From: OMIW01 sp044235645
Lineage (GTDB): Bacteria > Bdellovibrionota_C > UBA2361 > OMIW01
Direction of reading: 5' to 3'
Assembly: GCA_044235645.1 (NCBI GenBank)
Contig: JBIIHQ010000007.1
Location: 62,001 to 126,000 of the forward strand
Length of the DNA: 64,000 bases
Positions 25,506 through 35,179 of this stretch are shown in pieces. The notes beneath the pieces were generated by a model. The model searched no databases, had not been told where the DNA came from, and saw only the letters and a list, made by a program, of their open reading frames with translations. Each line of letters starts with the position of its first letter. Position 1 is the stretch's first letter. Made by a program: the position numbers and the translations under genes.

Positions 25506-27914
25506 TTAGAGTGGAGCTCCGAAGCTAAATAGGGTCACCATCCCACGCTCCCCTGGTCGCCGATCTCCCGGGAAACCGAACTCTATTCGGATGGGACCCA
25601 TCGGCGATGCCCAGCGGATCCCCCCTCCGTATGCCCGGCGCAACGCTGAGAGTTCGATCGAGGCATCATCATCAAACGCCTCCCCCACATCGTAGAAAAC
25701 GACCCCGTTAATCCCTGCAGCTTGAATAAGAGGAACAATAAGCTCGACGTTATTGATAAGCTCCTTACTTCCCCCGTACTGACGGCCCTGGTCGTCTCGG
25801 GGGCCAAGCGTTCGGTTACGATAACCGCGGACCGAAGTTATTCCCCCCGGAAAAAATCTCTTAAAGAGCGGAAATCGGTCATCGGTGAGAGATTCCCCAT
25901 AATCAAGACGGGTCCGCATCGAGAAGATCACTGGCCCATTCGAGAGCGCGAAGAGGGGCCGGTACCAGCTATTTGCGGCGGTCACAAGATAATACTCTTG
26001 CTCTCCTCCTAATCCAGCGAATTCGACTCCGAACAACTGCCTGACTCCCTTCGTCGGGTTGAGCGGGTTGTCTATTGTATTTCTGATGATCTGGGGCGTG
26101 AATGCTGAAATCGTCGATTTTCCCTCCGATTCGATGACGATAGGAGATGCATTTGCCTCCTGCACGTTAAGAATCTCGACTGACATAAAGTCGTATCGAA
26201 GACTTCCATTGATATCCTGCGCCCACGAACCGAGGAGTGGCTCGAGGGGATAGCCCCACGTAGTCCCAACCCCAGTGGCAGCTCGGCTGAAGTCGATGAG
26301 CTCGCGGGTCGCATGCTGCAGATCGACCCCGGCAGAGAGCAAGGAGTCATTAAGTCGGGGATCAGTAAACGAAAGAACCGCATTATTTCGCAAACTTCCC
26401 ACGTCAACATTGAGTGCCACCTGCCTCCCCGTACCGAAAAGATTATTTTCGGAAATATTGGAGTTAAAAATAGCCCCGTCTGTCGTTGAAAATCCGGCCC
26501 CCGCTGAGAACGCCCCGGTTGAAGCCTCCCGAACATTCAGGGTGAGGTCAACTTGATCGGACCGGCCAGGAACCGGGTCAGTTCCTATCGTCACCTCCTC
26601 AAAATAACCGAGCCGCCGGAGCAAGGTCTCGGTACGTCGCAGCTTCGAGGAGGAGTAGATCCCACCCTCTGGTATCTTCACATCACGACGAATCACATTA
26701 TCATAGGTTTTGGAGTTGCCCTTTATCGTCACCCGACGGACCGACACCTCTTCACCTTTCGCGATGGAGTAGTCGATTCCAACCGTCTTGTCGTTCCGGT
26801 TCACATTGGTGCGGGGTACCACGTTCACAAATGCGAATCCGACATCCGAAAATTTGTCACTGATATCAAATGCATCTTTTCTCGCCTCCGACGCATTGAA
26901 TACGTCACCTGTCGAGAGGGATATCCCCGAGAGGGTTTCCGACAAACTACCATTCACAAGATCGCCAGATGCTGATATCGGACCAACCCGATACTGACCC
27001 CCTTCGTTGACATCGAACGTCACCACCAAGTGATCATCAACCCTCTCGATCGCAGGGTCACTCACCGTGCCATCGATGAGTCCATGATCAAGAAGCTGCT
27101 GAGTAACGATCGATTTATCTGTCTGAAGCTGCTCCTGATTGAGCCGTCCGGTCCCCAATAGCCATGAGTTCCACCACTTGTACCGCTTCGTTTCGATTTT
27201 CGATCGAAGGTCATCACCATCGAGCTCCTTCAACCCCCGGAACCGGATCTCCTGAATCCTGAATCGACTCCCCTCCGATACCGTGAAAGTAACATCCGAT
27301 TGATCAGGCGAAATTGAGGTCACCGCGTAATCAACCGTTGCGTCGTAGAAGCCCTTATTCTGATAATATTGAACGGCTGCTCGCGCCATCCCATCGAGCC
27401 GAGCCCTATCAAGGAAGCGGCGAGTGCCGAGGCTGAAGACCCCCGAAAGGTCACTCTCTTTGATCTCCTTGTTGCCGGTCACAAATATCTTGCGGATAAC
27501 CGGTTTCTCCGTGACCTCGTACACGACAGTCGCATGAGCGTCCCCCCCTTCTACGCGGACAGAAACTCGGTCAAAAAAGCCGGTCCGATAAAGGGTTTTT
27601 ACATCTTCTGATAGCTCGTCGGGGGATACCGCTCCCTTCGTATGCTTGAGCTGGGAAACGATAGCCACCTCCGCGATTCGACGGGCTCCGGAAACGGTCA
27701 CTTTGTGCACATCGAGGGACTTTACCTCCCCCCACGCCCCCGACCCTGAAAAAGCCATCCCTCCGAGAACCCCCAGGATTGTTGTCATCCTTCGGAGTGC
27801 CTCACCTGGAGTGGGGGCCCTCCCTCGAGGCGAGCTAGAACTGAGAGCCTCTCGAGAATATTGGTTTCTTGTCTGACCGACGAGCAGACAACATTCGAAA
27901 AAAGGTAATCGCAT
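25506..27914 (-). CDS. bamA: Outer-membrane protein assembly factor BamA
   Basis: BamA folds beta-barrel proteins into the outer membrane. The product has a signal sequence, about five POTRA repeats (for example VHKVTVSGARRIAE, VIRKIFVTGNKEIKESDL, RIQEIRFRGLKELDGDDL, VRRVTIKGNSKTYDNVIRRD), and a barrel with VRGYRNRTLGPRD, the VRGF/Y loop-6 motif. It ends in a strand with terminal hydrophobic residues (MVTLFSFGAPL), which lacks the usual final Phe/Trp. The frame starts at 27914 (802 residues), but an ATG at 27788 gives 760 residues with a conventional signal peptide (TTILGVLGGMAFSGSGAWG). Which is used is open. Confidence 0.95.
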   Translation of the reverse strand: MRLPFFECCLLVGQTRNQYSREALSSSSPRGRAPTPGEALRRMTTILGVLGGMAFSGSGAWGEVKSLDVHKVTVSGARRIAEVAIVSQLKHTKGAVSPDELSEDVKTLYRTGFFDRVSVRVEGGDAHATVVYEVTEKPVIRKIFVTGNKEIKESDLSGVFSLGTRRFLDRARLDGMARAAVQYYQNKGFYDATVDYAVTSISPDQSDVTFTVSEGSRFRIQEIRFRGLKELDGDDLRSKIETKRYKWWNSWLLGTGRLNQEQLQTDKSIVTQQLLDHGLIDGTVSDPAIERVDDHLVVTFDVNEGGQYRVGPISASGDLVNGSLSETLSGISLSTGDVFNASEARKDAFDISDKFSDVGFAFVNVVPRTNVNRNDKTVGIDYSIAKGEEVSVRRVTIKGNSKTYDNVIRRDVKIPEGGIYSSSKLRRTETLLRRLGYFEEVTIGTDPVPGRSDQVDLTLNVREASTGAFSAGAGFSTTDGAIFNSNISENNLFGTGRQVALNVDVGSLRNNAVLSFTDPRLNDSLLSAGVDLQHATRELIDFSRAATGVGTTWGYPLEPLLGSWAQDINGSLRYDFMSVEILNVQEANASPIVIESEGKSTISAFTPQIIRNTIDNPLNPTKGVRQLFGVEFAGLGGEQEYYLVTAANSWYRPLFALSNGPVIFSMRTRLDYGESLTDDRFPLFKRFFPGGITSVRGYRNRTLGPRDDQGRQYGGSKELINNVELIVPLIQAAGINGVVFYDVGEAFDDDASIELSALRRAYGGGIRWASPMGPIRIEFGFPGDRRPGERGMVTLFSFGAPL

Positions 27915-27951
27915 AAGGTAGCTATCCTCTAGTGTTCATAACGACCCTGGC

Positions 27952-27980
27952 ATGGTTGCCCCTCACCCTCCCCCTGTCAA
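27952..27980 (-). promoter_or_regulatory. Candidate sigma-70 type promoter for bamA operon
   Basis: On the minus strand TTGACA (27980-27975) is followed by a 17-base spacer and AACCAT (27957-27952). The -35 box is perfect and the -10 matches three of six positions. It would start transcription about 30 bases before the ATG at 27914. Confidence 0.35.
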
Positions 27981-28091
27981 GATAGCCTCGCCAAACCGAA
28001 GATCGATTTCGGGATTTTTCTCGAGTGGGGCCTCTCTCCCCCTTTTCACAAAAATGAATTATTTTGGCGTGCGACAACTGAACCAAAAGGC

Positions 28092-29360
28092 ATGGAATCT
28101 CAGATAGGGGGAGGTATGGAACTATCTTTTCTAGTCAGCACGGGGATGATTATCGGCGGGCTCCTCAGCTCCCTTTCTGGCACTCTTCTTGTACCCCTCC
28201 TGATTCGGTGGCTCGATAAATCCCAATCCGCTGCCAAGACCGAACGCAGTGCTCGTACCCGCGCAACTCGAAGGACCGATTATTCGCCCGCCAATCAAGA
28301 GTGCAGCTCCCTCGCGATTTTGCTGCCAGCCCCGGAAGGGGAAGAATTCTCCGAAGGACCGCTTCCAGAAGAATTTCGAGCTTCTCTCGAATCGATAACG
28401 TCAGCGATTGCCGTCGCCAAACGAAAGAATCCAAGCTTCTCCGCTGAGGTGTTCATAGGGACCCGCGAACAATTCTCACATGACGCGGCCACCGTAACCG
28501 GGGTACTGAGTGGGGCACGGGCACGAATCGTCAAGACAGGTCACTCGGACCATTGGGAGATTGTGCGGGTGCTCGTAGAACGAGCGTGGGCCTATGATTG
28601 GCTGGCGGTGGTGGAACCCGGGACGGTGTGGTCACCTCGACTCCTTTCCGAGGTGGTAGAGCAAGTTCAGGAGGATGGAAGAGTCGCTCTCGTCTCGCCG
28701 CGTCACGGGTCAACTCGGTCGTCCTCGCTGATGGCCTCTCTTTCAGCGTTTGCCTCCGCCGGGCTGACCATGTGCAAGAATATCCTTCTTCGACCCTCGC
28801 GGCTCTCAGGACTCCCCATCGCACTCAACCCGGCGACCACCTTCTACCGGAGTGATGAACTGATAGATACCTTTCGGTTTCTTCAATCTCATTCGGCCCA
28901 GCGGGGTAACCTCCTGCTTCCCTTCGTTTTGAAGGCGATCCACCCCCAAGTGCGGATTGTAGGAACGAATTCTTCCCGTTCAGCCGGGGTTTTCGCTCCG
29001 GCGAATCTGCAATCGACGCTACGGGGGGAACGGCGGCAGCTGCCGGCTGCCGTTGACTGTCTCCGCCTGTTGAAGTCTCTTCCCATCCGCCGATCTCCGG
29101 CGCTCACGCTTGCTGCCCTCGAGTACCTCTTCATCTCCGGATGGGTGTATTGGACCCTCGCAATGGTGGGAGGCAGTCTCCTCTTGGTCGGTCAAAGTAG
29201 CGGTATGGACGCCGTCATGATGGCCTCAGGAGCGATAGGAATCATCACTATCAGTCTTACCCTCTGGGGCCGAATTAGCCTTCGCACGATTGCAGATGAG
29301 ATTTCAACGTCTCTCAGAGTGCCGCTCGCTATCGCCTTTCCCACCTCAGGGAGAAGATAG
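28092..29360 (+). CDS. Membrane glycosyltransferase-like protein
   Basis: The 422-residue protein has an N-terminal helix (about residues 10-40), a soluble alpha/beta domain, and two C-terminal helices (about 350-395). The soluble part resembles a GT-A glycosyltransferase of the ceramide-glucosyltransferase/HpnI type: AYDWLAVVEPGTVWSPRLLSEVVEQ resembles the region that holds the donor-binding DxD in such enzymes, yet DxD itself reads EPG, so activity is doubtful. SGLPIALNPATTFYRSDEL resembles the acceptor-side segment. It starts at ATG 28092 or 28116; the latter has GGGGGAGGT immediately before it. It is divergent from bamA. Confidence 0.55.
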   Translation: MESQIGGGMELSFLVSTGMIIGGLLSSLSGTLLVPLLIRWLDKSQSAAKTERSARTRATRRTDYSPANQECSSLAILLPAPEGEEFSEGPLPEEFRASLESITSAIAVAKRKNPSFSAEVFIGTREQFSHDAATVTGVLSGARARIVKTGHSDHWEIVRVLVERAWAYDWLAVVEPGTVWSPRLLSEVVEQVQEDGRVALVSPRHGSTRSSSLMASLSAFASAGLTMCKNILLRPSRLSGLPIALNPATTFYRSDELIDTFRFLQSHSAQRGNLLLPFVLKAIHPQVRIVGTNSSRSAGVFAPANLQSTLRGERRQLPAAVDCLRLLKSLPIRRSPALTLAALEYLFISGWVYWTLAMVGGSLLLVGQSSGMDAVMMASGAIGIITISLTLWGRISLRTIADEISTSLRVPLAIAFPTSGRR

Positions 29361-29401
29361 GACGATGCCATGAGCGACGCCCTCGATTTCCTACTCGCCT
29401 C

Positions 29402-30607
29402 CTAGCCTGTTTCATTCCTCGTGACCGGAGTATGCCGGCGAGGCCCTACGACGAGACGGGGCAACCCTAAGAGCCGTTCCGCAATAATTGAGCGCTGAAT
29501 TTCCGAGGTTCCCGCCGCGATGGTACGTCCTCGAGAATACAGGTAGCGGAGGGAATGGGCAGAATCGGCCTCGGAAATAATAGCATTTACCCCTTCGAGA
29601 CGAAGGCGAAAATCAGCAAGCTGCTGGAACGATTCGCTCCAAAGCAATTTATCAATAGAACCCTCCGGCCCCGGAGAGCCTCCTCCCGCATAAGATGCGA
29701 CATGGTGGTAGGCAAGAGCCCGGATTGCATTGAATGTGGCGACATGAGTCGCCAGCTCAGCCCGATCCGAATCGCTCATTCGTGCTTGCCAAACAGGGCT
29801 TAGCAGCTCCTGCAGTACCCGTTCCGATTGAACGTGGCGAGCAAAAGTGAGGACAACCCTTTCATACAGGAGCGTCGTCAGGGCTATCGACCAACCCTTT
29901 CCAACCTCACCGACGAGGTGCTCTCGTGGTACGAAAACACCATCGAAAAAAACTTCGTTAAACTCCTCTTCGCCTGAGATTTGGCGAAGAGGACGAACCG
30001 TGACACCCGGGCTCTTCATATCGACTAACAGGTATGACAACCCGTCATGCGGTCGCTCCCCCCGACCAGTGCGCCCCAAGAGGAAACACCAATCGGCGAT
30101 ATGCGCAAAACTAGTCCAAATTTTAGACCCATTGAGTCTAAACCCCTCGCCCCGCATCGGATCAACAACCGACTCACATTTTAGCGACACTGCAGTGAGG
30201 TCGCTTCCGGCTCCTGGCTCTGAGAAGCCTTGACACCAGATTTCCTTGCCCGAAAGGATCGAACCGAGAAAGCGCCGTCGCTGGGTATCCGTTCCGTGAG
30301 TAATGAGCACCGGCCCTACCATGGTAAGCCCGAAAAGCCCCAACACCTGCGGCGAACCCACCCGACCCAGCTCCTCCTGAACCACCGCCTCCTCGACGAG
30401 GGTAAGGCCCCGTCCTCCGAACTCAACAGGCCAGTGAAGTCCGAGCCAGCGCCCTTTTGCCAACTGACGTTGCCATTCTCGACCAACCGTGACAAACGAT
30501 TCGAGGCTACTATCCCGATTGGCGGTGGGCGGGGGATGATCGGCGAGCCATGCCCTGAGCTCCCCCCTAATTGCCTCTGCCGAATCGCTTACACGCCAGG
30601 AAATCAT
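29402..30607 (-). CDS. Acyl-CoA dehydrogenase
   Basis: This FAD enzyme oxidises an acyl-CoA or related thioester at the alpha-beta carbons. The 401-residue protein has the N-terminal helical domain (LHWPVEFGGRGLTLVEEAVV), the FAD-binding CQGFSEPGAGSDLTAV motif, an MKSPGVTVRPLRQI segment, and the C-terminal RTIAAGTSEIQRSIIAERLLGLPR. This fits the long-chain or terpenoid-type acyl-CoA dehydrogenases (FadE/AcdA-like); the substrate cannot be assigned. It is the last gene of the minus-strand run GT2, DprE1-like oxidoreductase, pgl, acyl-CoA dehydrogenase. Confidence 0.93.
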   Translation of the reverse strand: MISWRVSDSAEAIRGELRAWLADHPPPTANRDSSLESFVTVGREWQRQLAKGRWLGLHWPVEFGGRGLTLVEEAVVQEELGRVGSPQVLGLFGLTMVGPVLITHGTDTQRRRFLGSILSGKEIWCQGFSEPGAGSDLTAVSLKCESVVDPMRGEGFRLNGSKIWTSFAHIADWCFLLGRTGRGERPHDGLSYLLVDMKSPGVTVRPLRQISGEEEFNEVFFDGVFVPREHLVGEVGKGWSIALTTLLYERVVLTFARHVQSERVLQELLSPVWQARMSDSDRAELATHVATFNAIRALAYHHVASYAGGGSPGPEGSIDKLLWSESFQQLADFRLRLEGVNAIISEADSAHSLRYLYSRGRTIAAGTSEIQRSIIAERLLGLPRLVVGPRRHTPVTRNETG

Positions 30608-30688
30608 GCAGCTCCTTCAATGACGCCAGCAGACCACGGTACCGACGCGGGGATTATGCCCCTCGCGACTAAAAGGTATTGATTCGAA

Positions 30689-31429
30689 CTAGCGCCCCGC
30701 CTCCTGAAGCTTACGGGCCGCCCCACTATCAAGGTACCACGTCACCTTATCAGCCACACCCCCGAACAGGAGGGCCGGACACTCATCAACTGAACCAATA
30801 CCCTTCACCACTCGGTAGACTACATCTGCTTTTGCTTGGCCACTTACCAGAAAAAGGATTCGCCGCCCTGCCATCAGAATTCGCGGCATCAGGGTGATTC
30901 GGGTCACTCCATCTTTGGGGCTTGTAGCCACCGCTACCAGCCGTTCACTCTCCTCCCGAAGGAGCGAAGAGTGCGGAAATAGCGAAGCTGTATGTCCGTC
31001 ATCACCCAGACCGAGCAGTACGATATCGAATAGAGGAAAATCCCCTTCGATTGCACTTCGAATCGTCGCCTCGTAGTGCCGCGCCACCTCTTCTGAGTCG
31101 GAAAGATCGGTAGGGATGGGAAAAAGTTTCGGAGGAACCGCCAACCCCGAAAGCATCGTTCCTTGGACCATATGATAATTTGATTGATCATCCGAGTGGG
31201 GAACATAGCGTTCGTCTCCCCAAAAAAGAGACACCTTATCCCACGGGACCTCTGCCACCCGAGGAGGATGCCCGAGGGCACGATATACCGCCCCCGGAGT
31301 TGTCCCTCCTGAGAGTGCTATCGAGCAACTTCCCCGTTCAGCCACCGCTTCCCCGATGAGCGAAACCAACTCATCAGCCACATCACCCCCAAAATTGCGA
31401 GGCTCGATTATCTCGACATTTGTTTCCAT
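30689..31429 (-). CDS. pgl: 6-phosphogluconolactonase
   Basis: Pgl hydrolyses 6-phosphogluconolactone in the oxidative pentose phosphate pathway. The 246-residue protein has SIALSGGTTPGAVYRAL, WDKVSLFWGDERYVPHSDDQSNY and FDIVLLGLGDDGHTASLFPHS, which are the DevB-type signatures in correct order and at usual length. Neither zwf nor gnd is beside it. It lies 21 bp after the DprE1-like gene and 81 bp before the acyl-CoA dehydrogenase gene. Confidence 0.96.
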   Translation of the reverse strand: METNVEIIEPRNFGGDVADELVSLIGEAVAERGSCSIALSGGTTPGAVYRALGHPPRVAEVPWDKVSLFWGDERYVPHSDDQSNYHMVQGTMLSGLAVPPKLFPIPTDLSDSEEVARHYEATIRSAIEGDFPLFDIVLLGLGDDGHTASLFPHSSLLREESERLVAVATSPKDGVTRITLMPRILMAGRRILFLVSGQAKADVVYRVVKGIGSVDECPALLFGGVADKVTWYLDSGAARKLQEAGR

Positions 31430-31450
31430 CTGCTTACGTCCACTAATCCT

Positions 31451-32782
31451 TTACCCGGTTGTACTCGATAGCCCCTTGGTGACCCGGCGCCAGAATGAAG
31501 ACGATATCCGGGGATCCCGCAATCGTTCCACCTCTCGCCACCGCGGGAAAAAAGCTGCAAACGACCTTGGCTGCATGACAGCATCTTTCGCGGGATATAT
31601 TCGTCCCCTATCGGCGACCACAATATCCTCAAGACGGCGAACCAATCGAAACACATCCTCACCAGTGATCGGAAGATCCAATGCGAGGGTCACCCCCGGC
31701 TGGGGAAACGACATGATACCGGGCGATGGCATATCTCCAAACTCCTTCAGGACTGCCAGAAAGGATCCCGCGCCACTTCTCGACAAAGCATCGAGAATTT
31801 CCCCCACCGCATCTTGCGACGCAACGCACTGAAACTGCAAGAAGCCTCGGGGCCCGTAGAGCCGATTCCACCTCCCCACCGCATCCAGGGGGTAGAAAAA
31901 GGGGTCGTAATGCACCCGCTGATTTTCGATCCGCCACCCCTTTAACGCTCCATACACCGAGTTAAATGCCCGCATTGACCACGATGAAAGCAACCATGGC
32001 GGGGCGGTAAATGGAACGACTATCTTTTCTCCGGCTAACCGACGCGCAACTGGGCCCGGCTCTGTCGCGTGCTTACCCCGATAGAGAACCCCCCGCCCCA
32101 ATCGTCCACCACGCGCGAGACAATCAACCCACGCCACCACAAAATCGTACCGCTGCTCACTTTCTCGAGAGAGAGAAAAAAAATCCCGATAGTGTCCGAA
32201 GGGAATCGAATCCATCATCATCCACGGACCCGCCACCCTGGTCAGCTGAATGTCAGCCCAGAGAATAACGCCGGTTAATCCCAGCCCTCCGATAGTCGCC
32301 CCGAAGAGATCTGGATTACTTTCAGAGGAGCACTCTGTTTCGGTGCCATCTGAGCGGGCAAGCATCAAGCGCCTTACCCATCGACCGAAGGTCCCAGAAC
32401 GATGGTGATTTTTACCATGGACATCATTTGCGATTGCCCCGCCCACCGTAACGAACTTCGTGCCGGGGGTAACAGGAACAAACCAACCCCGGGGGACAAA
32501 AACTGACAGGATCTCGCCTATACTTACCCCCGCCTCACACCGAAGCACTCCTGTCGCCTCGTCGAAGGAACGAAGACATCGCAACTCTCGCATCGGCAGA
32601 ACAGAGTGACCTGTATTAAGACAGACATCGCCGTAGCTCCGTCCCAAGCCGAACGGGAGCAGAGTTCCCTCTTTTGGCCATGAGACACGGGAGGCTGTCC
32701 TCGCGCATGCCGAGAAATTGAGCTGGGCGATCCCGTAACCAGAATGAGGGGGAAACATCCCCCACGAGGCAATTTCATTCAT
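31451..32782 (-). CDS. DprE1-like FAD-dependent oxidoreductase
   Basis: The 443-residue flavoprotein carries PFGLGRSYGD and GGAIANDVHGKNHHRSGTFG, the paired FAD-binding motifs of DprE1, which oxidises decaprenylphosphoryl-ribose at C2 during arabinan precursor synthesis. The substrate-domain sequence FYPLDAVGRWNRLYGPRGFLQFQ also fits, as does the length. A DprE2 reductase is not next to it, so the product fate is unknown; an aldonolactone oxidase role is the alternative. It follows the GT2 gene after 168 bp and precedes pgl by 21 bp on the same strand, so it may modify a lipid-linked sugar made by that GT2. Confidence 0.88.
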   Translation of the reverse strand: MNEIASWGMFPPHSGYGIAQLNFSACARTASRVSWPKEGTLLPFGLGRSYGDVCLNTGHSVLPMRELRCLRSFDEATGVLRCEAGVSIGEILSVFVPRGWFVPVTPGTKFVTVGGAIANDVHGKNHHRSGTFGRWVRRLMLARSDGTETECSSESNPDLFGATIGGLGLTGVILWADIQLTRVAGPWMMMDSIPFGHYRDFFSLSRESEQRYDFVVAWVDCLARGGRLGRGVLYRGKHATEPGPVARRLAGEKIVVPFTAPPWLLSSWSMRAFNSVYGALKGWRIENQRVHYDPFFYPLDAVGRWNRLYGPRGFLQFQCVASQDAVGEILDALSRSGAGSFLAVLKEFGDMPSPGIMSFPQPGVTLALDLPITGEDVFRLVRRLEDIVVADRGRIYPAKDAVMQPRSFAAFFPRWREVERLRDPRISSSFWRRVTKGLSSTTG

Positions 32783-32950
32783 ACGGGAACTCAGATCGGC
32801 AGGGAAGGATCATCGAGCCGCGAAAAGCCAACTTTAAAATGACCTAGAACACCACTCTCATCGAGGAAAGCTGGGACCTCGCGGGGGAGCGACTCACCAC
32901 GGGAATCCCCCGCAGAAACGGGGAGACTCTTCGGAACACCCAGCGATTCG

Positions 32951-33637
32951 TTACGCAAGGTTATACTTGACGATAGCGTATATCGCTCGGAACCCGTCGC
33001 GCCATCCAATTTTTTTTCCCTCGGCGTAGGTTCGACCGTAATAGGAAATCCCTACCTCAAAAATACGAACCGACAGCTTTGCCACCTTTGCAGTAATCTC
33101 TGGCTCAAAACCAAACCGGTCCTCCTCGATGGTTATCTTGTCAAGCACACTCCTTCGAAACATCTTATAACATGTCTCCATATCGGTAAGGTTGATATTA
33201 GTAAACATGTTCGAAAGGAGGGTCAGAAAACGATTACCCACCATGTGCCAGAAATAAACAACTCGGTGAGGCCCCCCACCCATAAATCTCGAGCCGTATA
33301 CTACATCAGCACGGTCACGTACGATCGGTTCCATGAGGATTGGATATTCCTGTGGATCATATTCAAGGTCAGCATCCTGCACTACCACGATGTCTCCGGT
33401 TGCGACCGCGAACCCCGACCGAAGCGCCGCCCCTTTTCCTTGATTAACCTCGTGATAGACGACCTTATCAACGAGCTGCTCAATATCCGATTTGAGAAGT
33501 TCACGAGTGCCGTCGGTCGAACGGTCATCGACAACAATTATCTCCTTATCCGGAACGGGCGACGCTTTTACCGCCTCGATAATAGTGCGGATCGTCGTCA
33601 ACTCATTAAAACATGGGATAACCACCGATAATTTCAT
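32951..33637 (-). CDS. Family 2 glycosyltransferase (polyprenyl-phosphate sugar synthase type)
   Basis: This 228-residue enzyme starts KLSVVIPCFNELTTIRTII and has IIVVDDRSTDGT (nucleotide-binding Asp), QGKGAALRSGFAVATGDIVVVQDADLEYDP (DxD) and MFTNINLTDMETCYKMFRR, the signature order of dolichyl/polyprenyl-phosphate mannose or glucose synthases. It ends KIGWRDGFRAIYAIVKYNL without the C-terminal helices of GtrB. The ATG at 33637 is used; the frame above it to 33748 lacks similarity. It heads the DprE1-like/pgl/acyl-CoA dehydrogenase run on the minus strand. Confidence 0.93.
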   Translation of the reverse strand: MKLSVVIPCFNELTTIRTIIEAVKASPVPDKEIIVVDDRSTDGTRELLKSDIEQLVDKVVYHEVNQGKGAALRSGFAVATGDIVVVQDADLEYDPQEYPILMEPIVRDRADVVYGSRFMGGGPHRVVYFWHMVGNRFLTLLSNMFTNINLTDMETCYKMFRRSVLDKITIEEDRFGFEPEITAKVAKLSVRIFEVGISYYGRTYAEGKKIGWRDGFRAIYAIVKYNLA

Positions 33638-34313
33638 GACCTTACCTCGAATGTAAACGCCCGTTCGGGCCCACGACGGCACCTCAGTCCCCGGCCAAGG
33701 AGGGTACCCGTATCCCCTTAGTCCTGCAAGGTTGTTGACCACCGACAACCGACCTCCCGAGCTGTTCTATCTGGCGATACATCGACCAAAAAGTCCTCCG
33801 TACCCCTTGCCAACTTCTCCCCCTTGTGGTCTTATATTGGACATAAAGGTATTATTTGTGTCCTGAGGCCCTCCGAGAAACTTATATCACGTCGATCAAA
33901 GATAACGCTGCATGATAGGCAGATGACGAATCGACAAAGTCACGCGGAGATCGGTGGGAGCCTCTTTGGTTGTTAGGTACGGTTAAGAAGGTTGGTTGCT
34001 GATGTCCGCCCTCAGCCTCGAGATTCGGGGTTGCGACCAGAGCAGTTTTTTCCCTCGGGGTAGCCCAGTTCGGGAGTGGCCCCTGCGTTTAAGGAACATC
34101 CTCGGGCGATGAGTCCGCTCGTTACCGGCGCATTAAAAAAGCGGCAGGGCCGTTTTACCGGTTAATCATATCGTCAGTCGGAGCCCTCTGGGCTAGAGTA
34201 CTTGCATAATCCCTGACACCGGAAAGGGCTTCCTTCATCCTTTTCAGGAGGAGGAGGTCAATCTCCGAAAGGAATTTCGGTCCGTCGCCATTAACTCCAC
34301 AGGAGGGCTTTCC
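33638..34313. other. 676-bp gene-free region with GC-rich dyads
   Basis: No convincing frame lies here. Short paired elements occur on the plus strand: CCC/GGG inside GGGG/CCCC at about 34057-34083, and CGGC-AGG-GCCG followed by TTTT at 34142-34156, the latter like a weak intrinsic terminator. The segment 33940-34156 could be a structured RNA of roughly 200 bases. I tested the remembered signatures of 6S RNA, tmRNA, SRP RNA and RNase P RNA and found none. The region also contains the promoter of the divergent PH-domain gene. Confidence 0.4.
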
Positions 34314-35114
34314 TTGTGGCACAACTCTGAGAGAGGAGCTTTAAAATCCGTGAGTTCTGTATCCACCCCAACCTATCGGCGACCTCGAATAGAATCCAGG
34401 CGATCTGCGCGACGTCGTCCCAAAAGGACGACATCCCCCTCCTCCATCCATTCCCGAGAACGGGGAGAACGGGTCTCAGAGACGATTCCGGTTGGTTTCT
34501 CAGGATCAGTTGCCCAGCCCGCCCAAGAGCTTTCGGCGCCCGCAAAACAGCGCAGAGATGTCCTCTGGTATAATCGAGAGGTCGATCTTGACCAGCAGTA
34601 TCCTATTGCGATGCGTTTTTCCGTCAGAAAAAGCTACGGGTGGATTATTCTCGGCGTGATTGCATTCATCTCCTTTATTATGATTCACGGTTTAGCCGGC
34701 TTCGGTCATATGGATGACCCCTTCACCCGCGTGCACGTCACTGTCTTTCGGATTGCGCTGGTCGGCCTCATCCTTAGCATCGCTTATTGGGAACTCTATC
34801 GGCGAAGTTTTTCCTATCAGATTGAAGGGTTTCGCCTCTTGATTCAGCGCGGAATCTTCTTCAAAGTATACGCCTCAGTGCCACTCCTTCCCGTTGCCGA
34901 TATACTGGTCCGCCGGGGCTTCTCAGATATGATATTCGGCCTGTACAACGTATCACTGCTGATACCAGTGAGTGCCGGAGATCATATGTGCACCATATCG
35001 GGACTGACCAAGGAAGCTTCTTTCGGCTTGCGAGAGTATCTTTGTCAACAGCTTAACAATCAGGTCTTCGTTGCTGATGCAGCCTTGAAGACCGCCGAAC
35101 ACCCGACCAGTTAA
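34314..35114 (+). CDS. Membrane protein with bacterial PH-like domain (DUF304/bPH2)
   Basis: The 266-residue protein has a basic, Ser-rich, probably disordered N-terminus (residues 1-80), two membrane helices (SYGWIILGVIAFISFIMIHGL and TVFRIALVGLILSIAYWEL), and then YQIEGFRLLIQRGIFFKVYASVPLLPVADILVRRG. That last region matches the bPH2 pattern in YdbS-like proteins: the I-x-R-G-I-x-x-x-x-x-x-x-P-x-x-x-I strand. A TTG start at 34314 is supported by AGGAGGG seven bases upstream. It runs with the downstream tRNA nucleotidyltransferase gene, 65 bp away. Role unknown; such domains may bind membranes or stabilise secretion machinery. Confidence 0.72.
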   Translation: MWHNSERGALKSVSSVSTPTYRRPRIESRRSARRRPKRTTSPSSIHSRERGERVSETIPVGFSGSVAQPAQELSAPAKQRRDVLWYNREVDLDQQYPIAMRFSVRKSYGWIILGVIAFISFIMIHGLAGFGHMDDPFTRVHVTVFRIALVGLILSIAYWELYRRSFSYQIEGFRLLIQRGIFFKVYASVPLLPVADILVRRGFSDMIFGLYNVSLLIPVSAGDHMCTISGLTKEASFGLREYLCQQLNNQVFVADAALKTAEHPTS

Positions 35115-35179
35115 GTGAGGCGATTGAGCTAAATGCAGGGCGTTCGGCACTTTTCACCGGTGAACGGCCGCGTTGCTAT

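Noticed and set aside
33940..34156. Structured-looking intergenic segment considered as 6S RNA, tmRNA, SRP RNA or RNase P RNA.
   Set aside because: None of the remembered conserved sequence blocks of these RNAs is present; only weak dyads were found.
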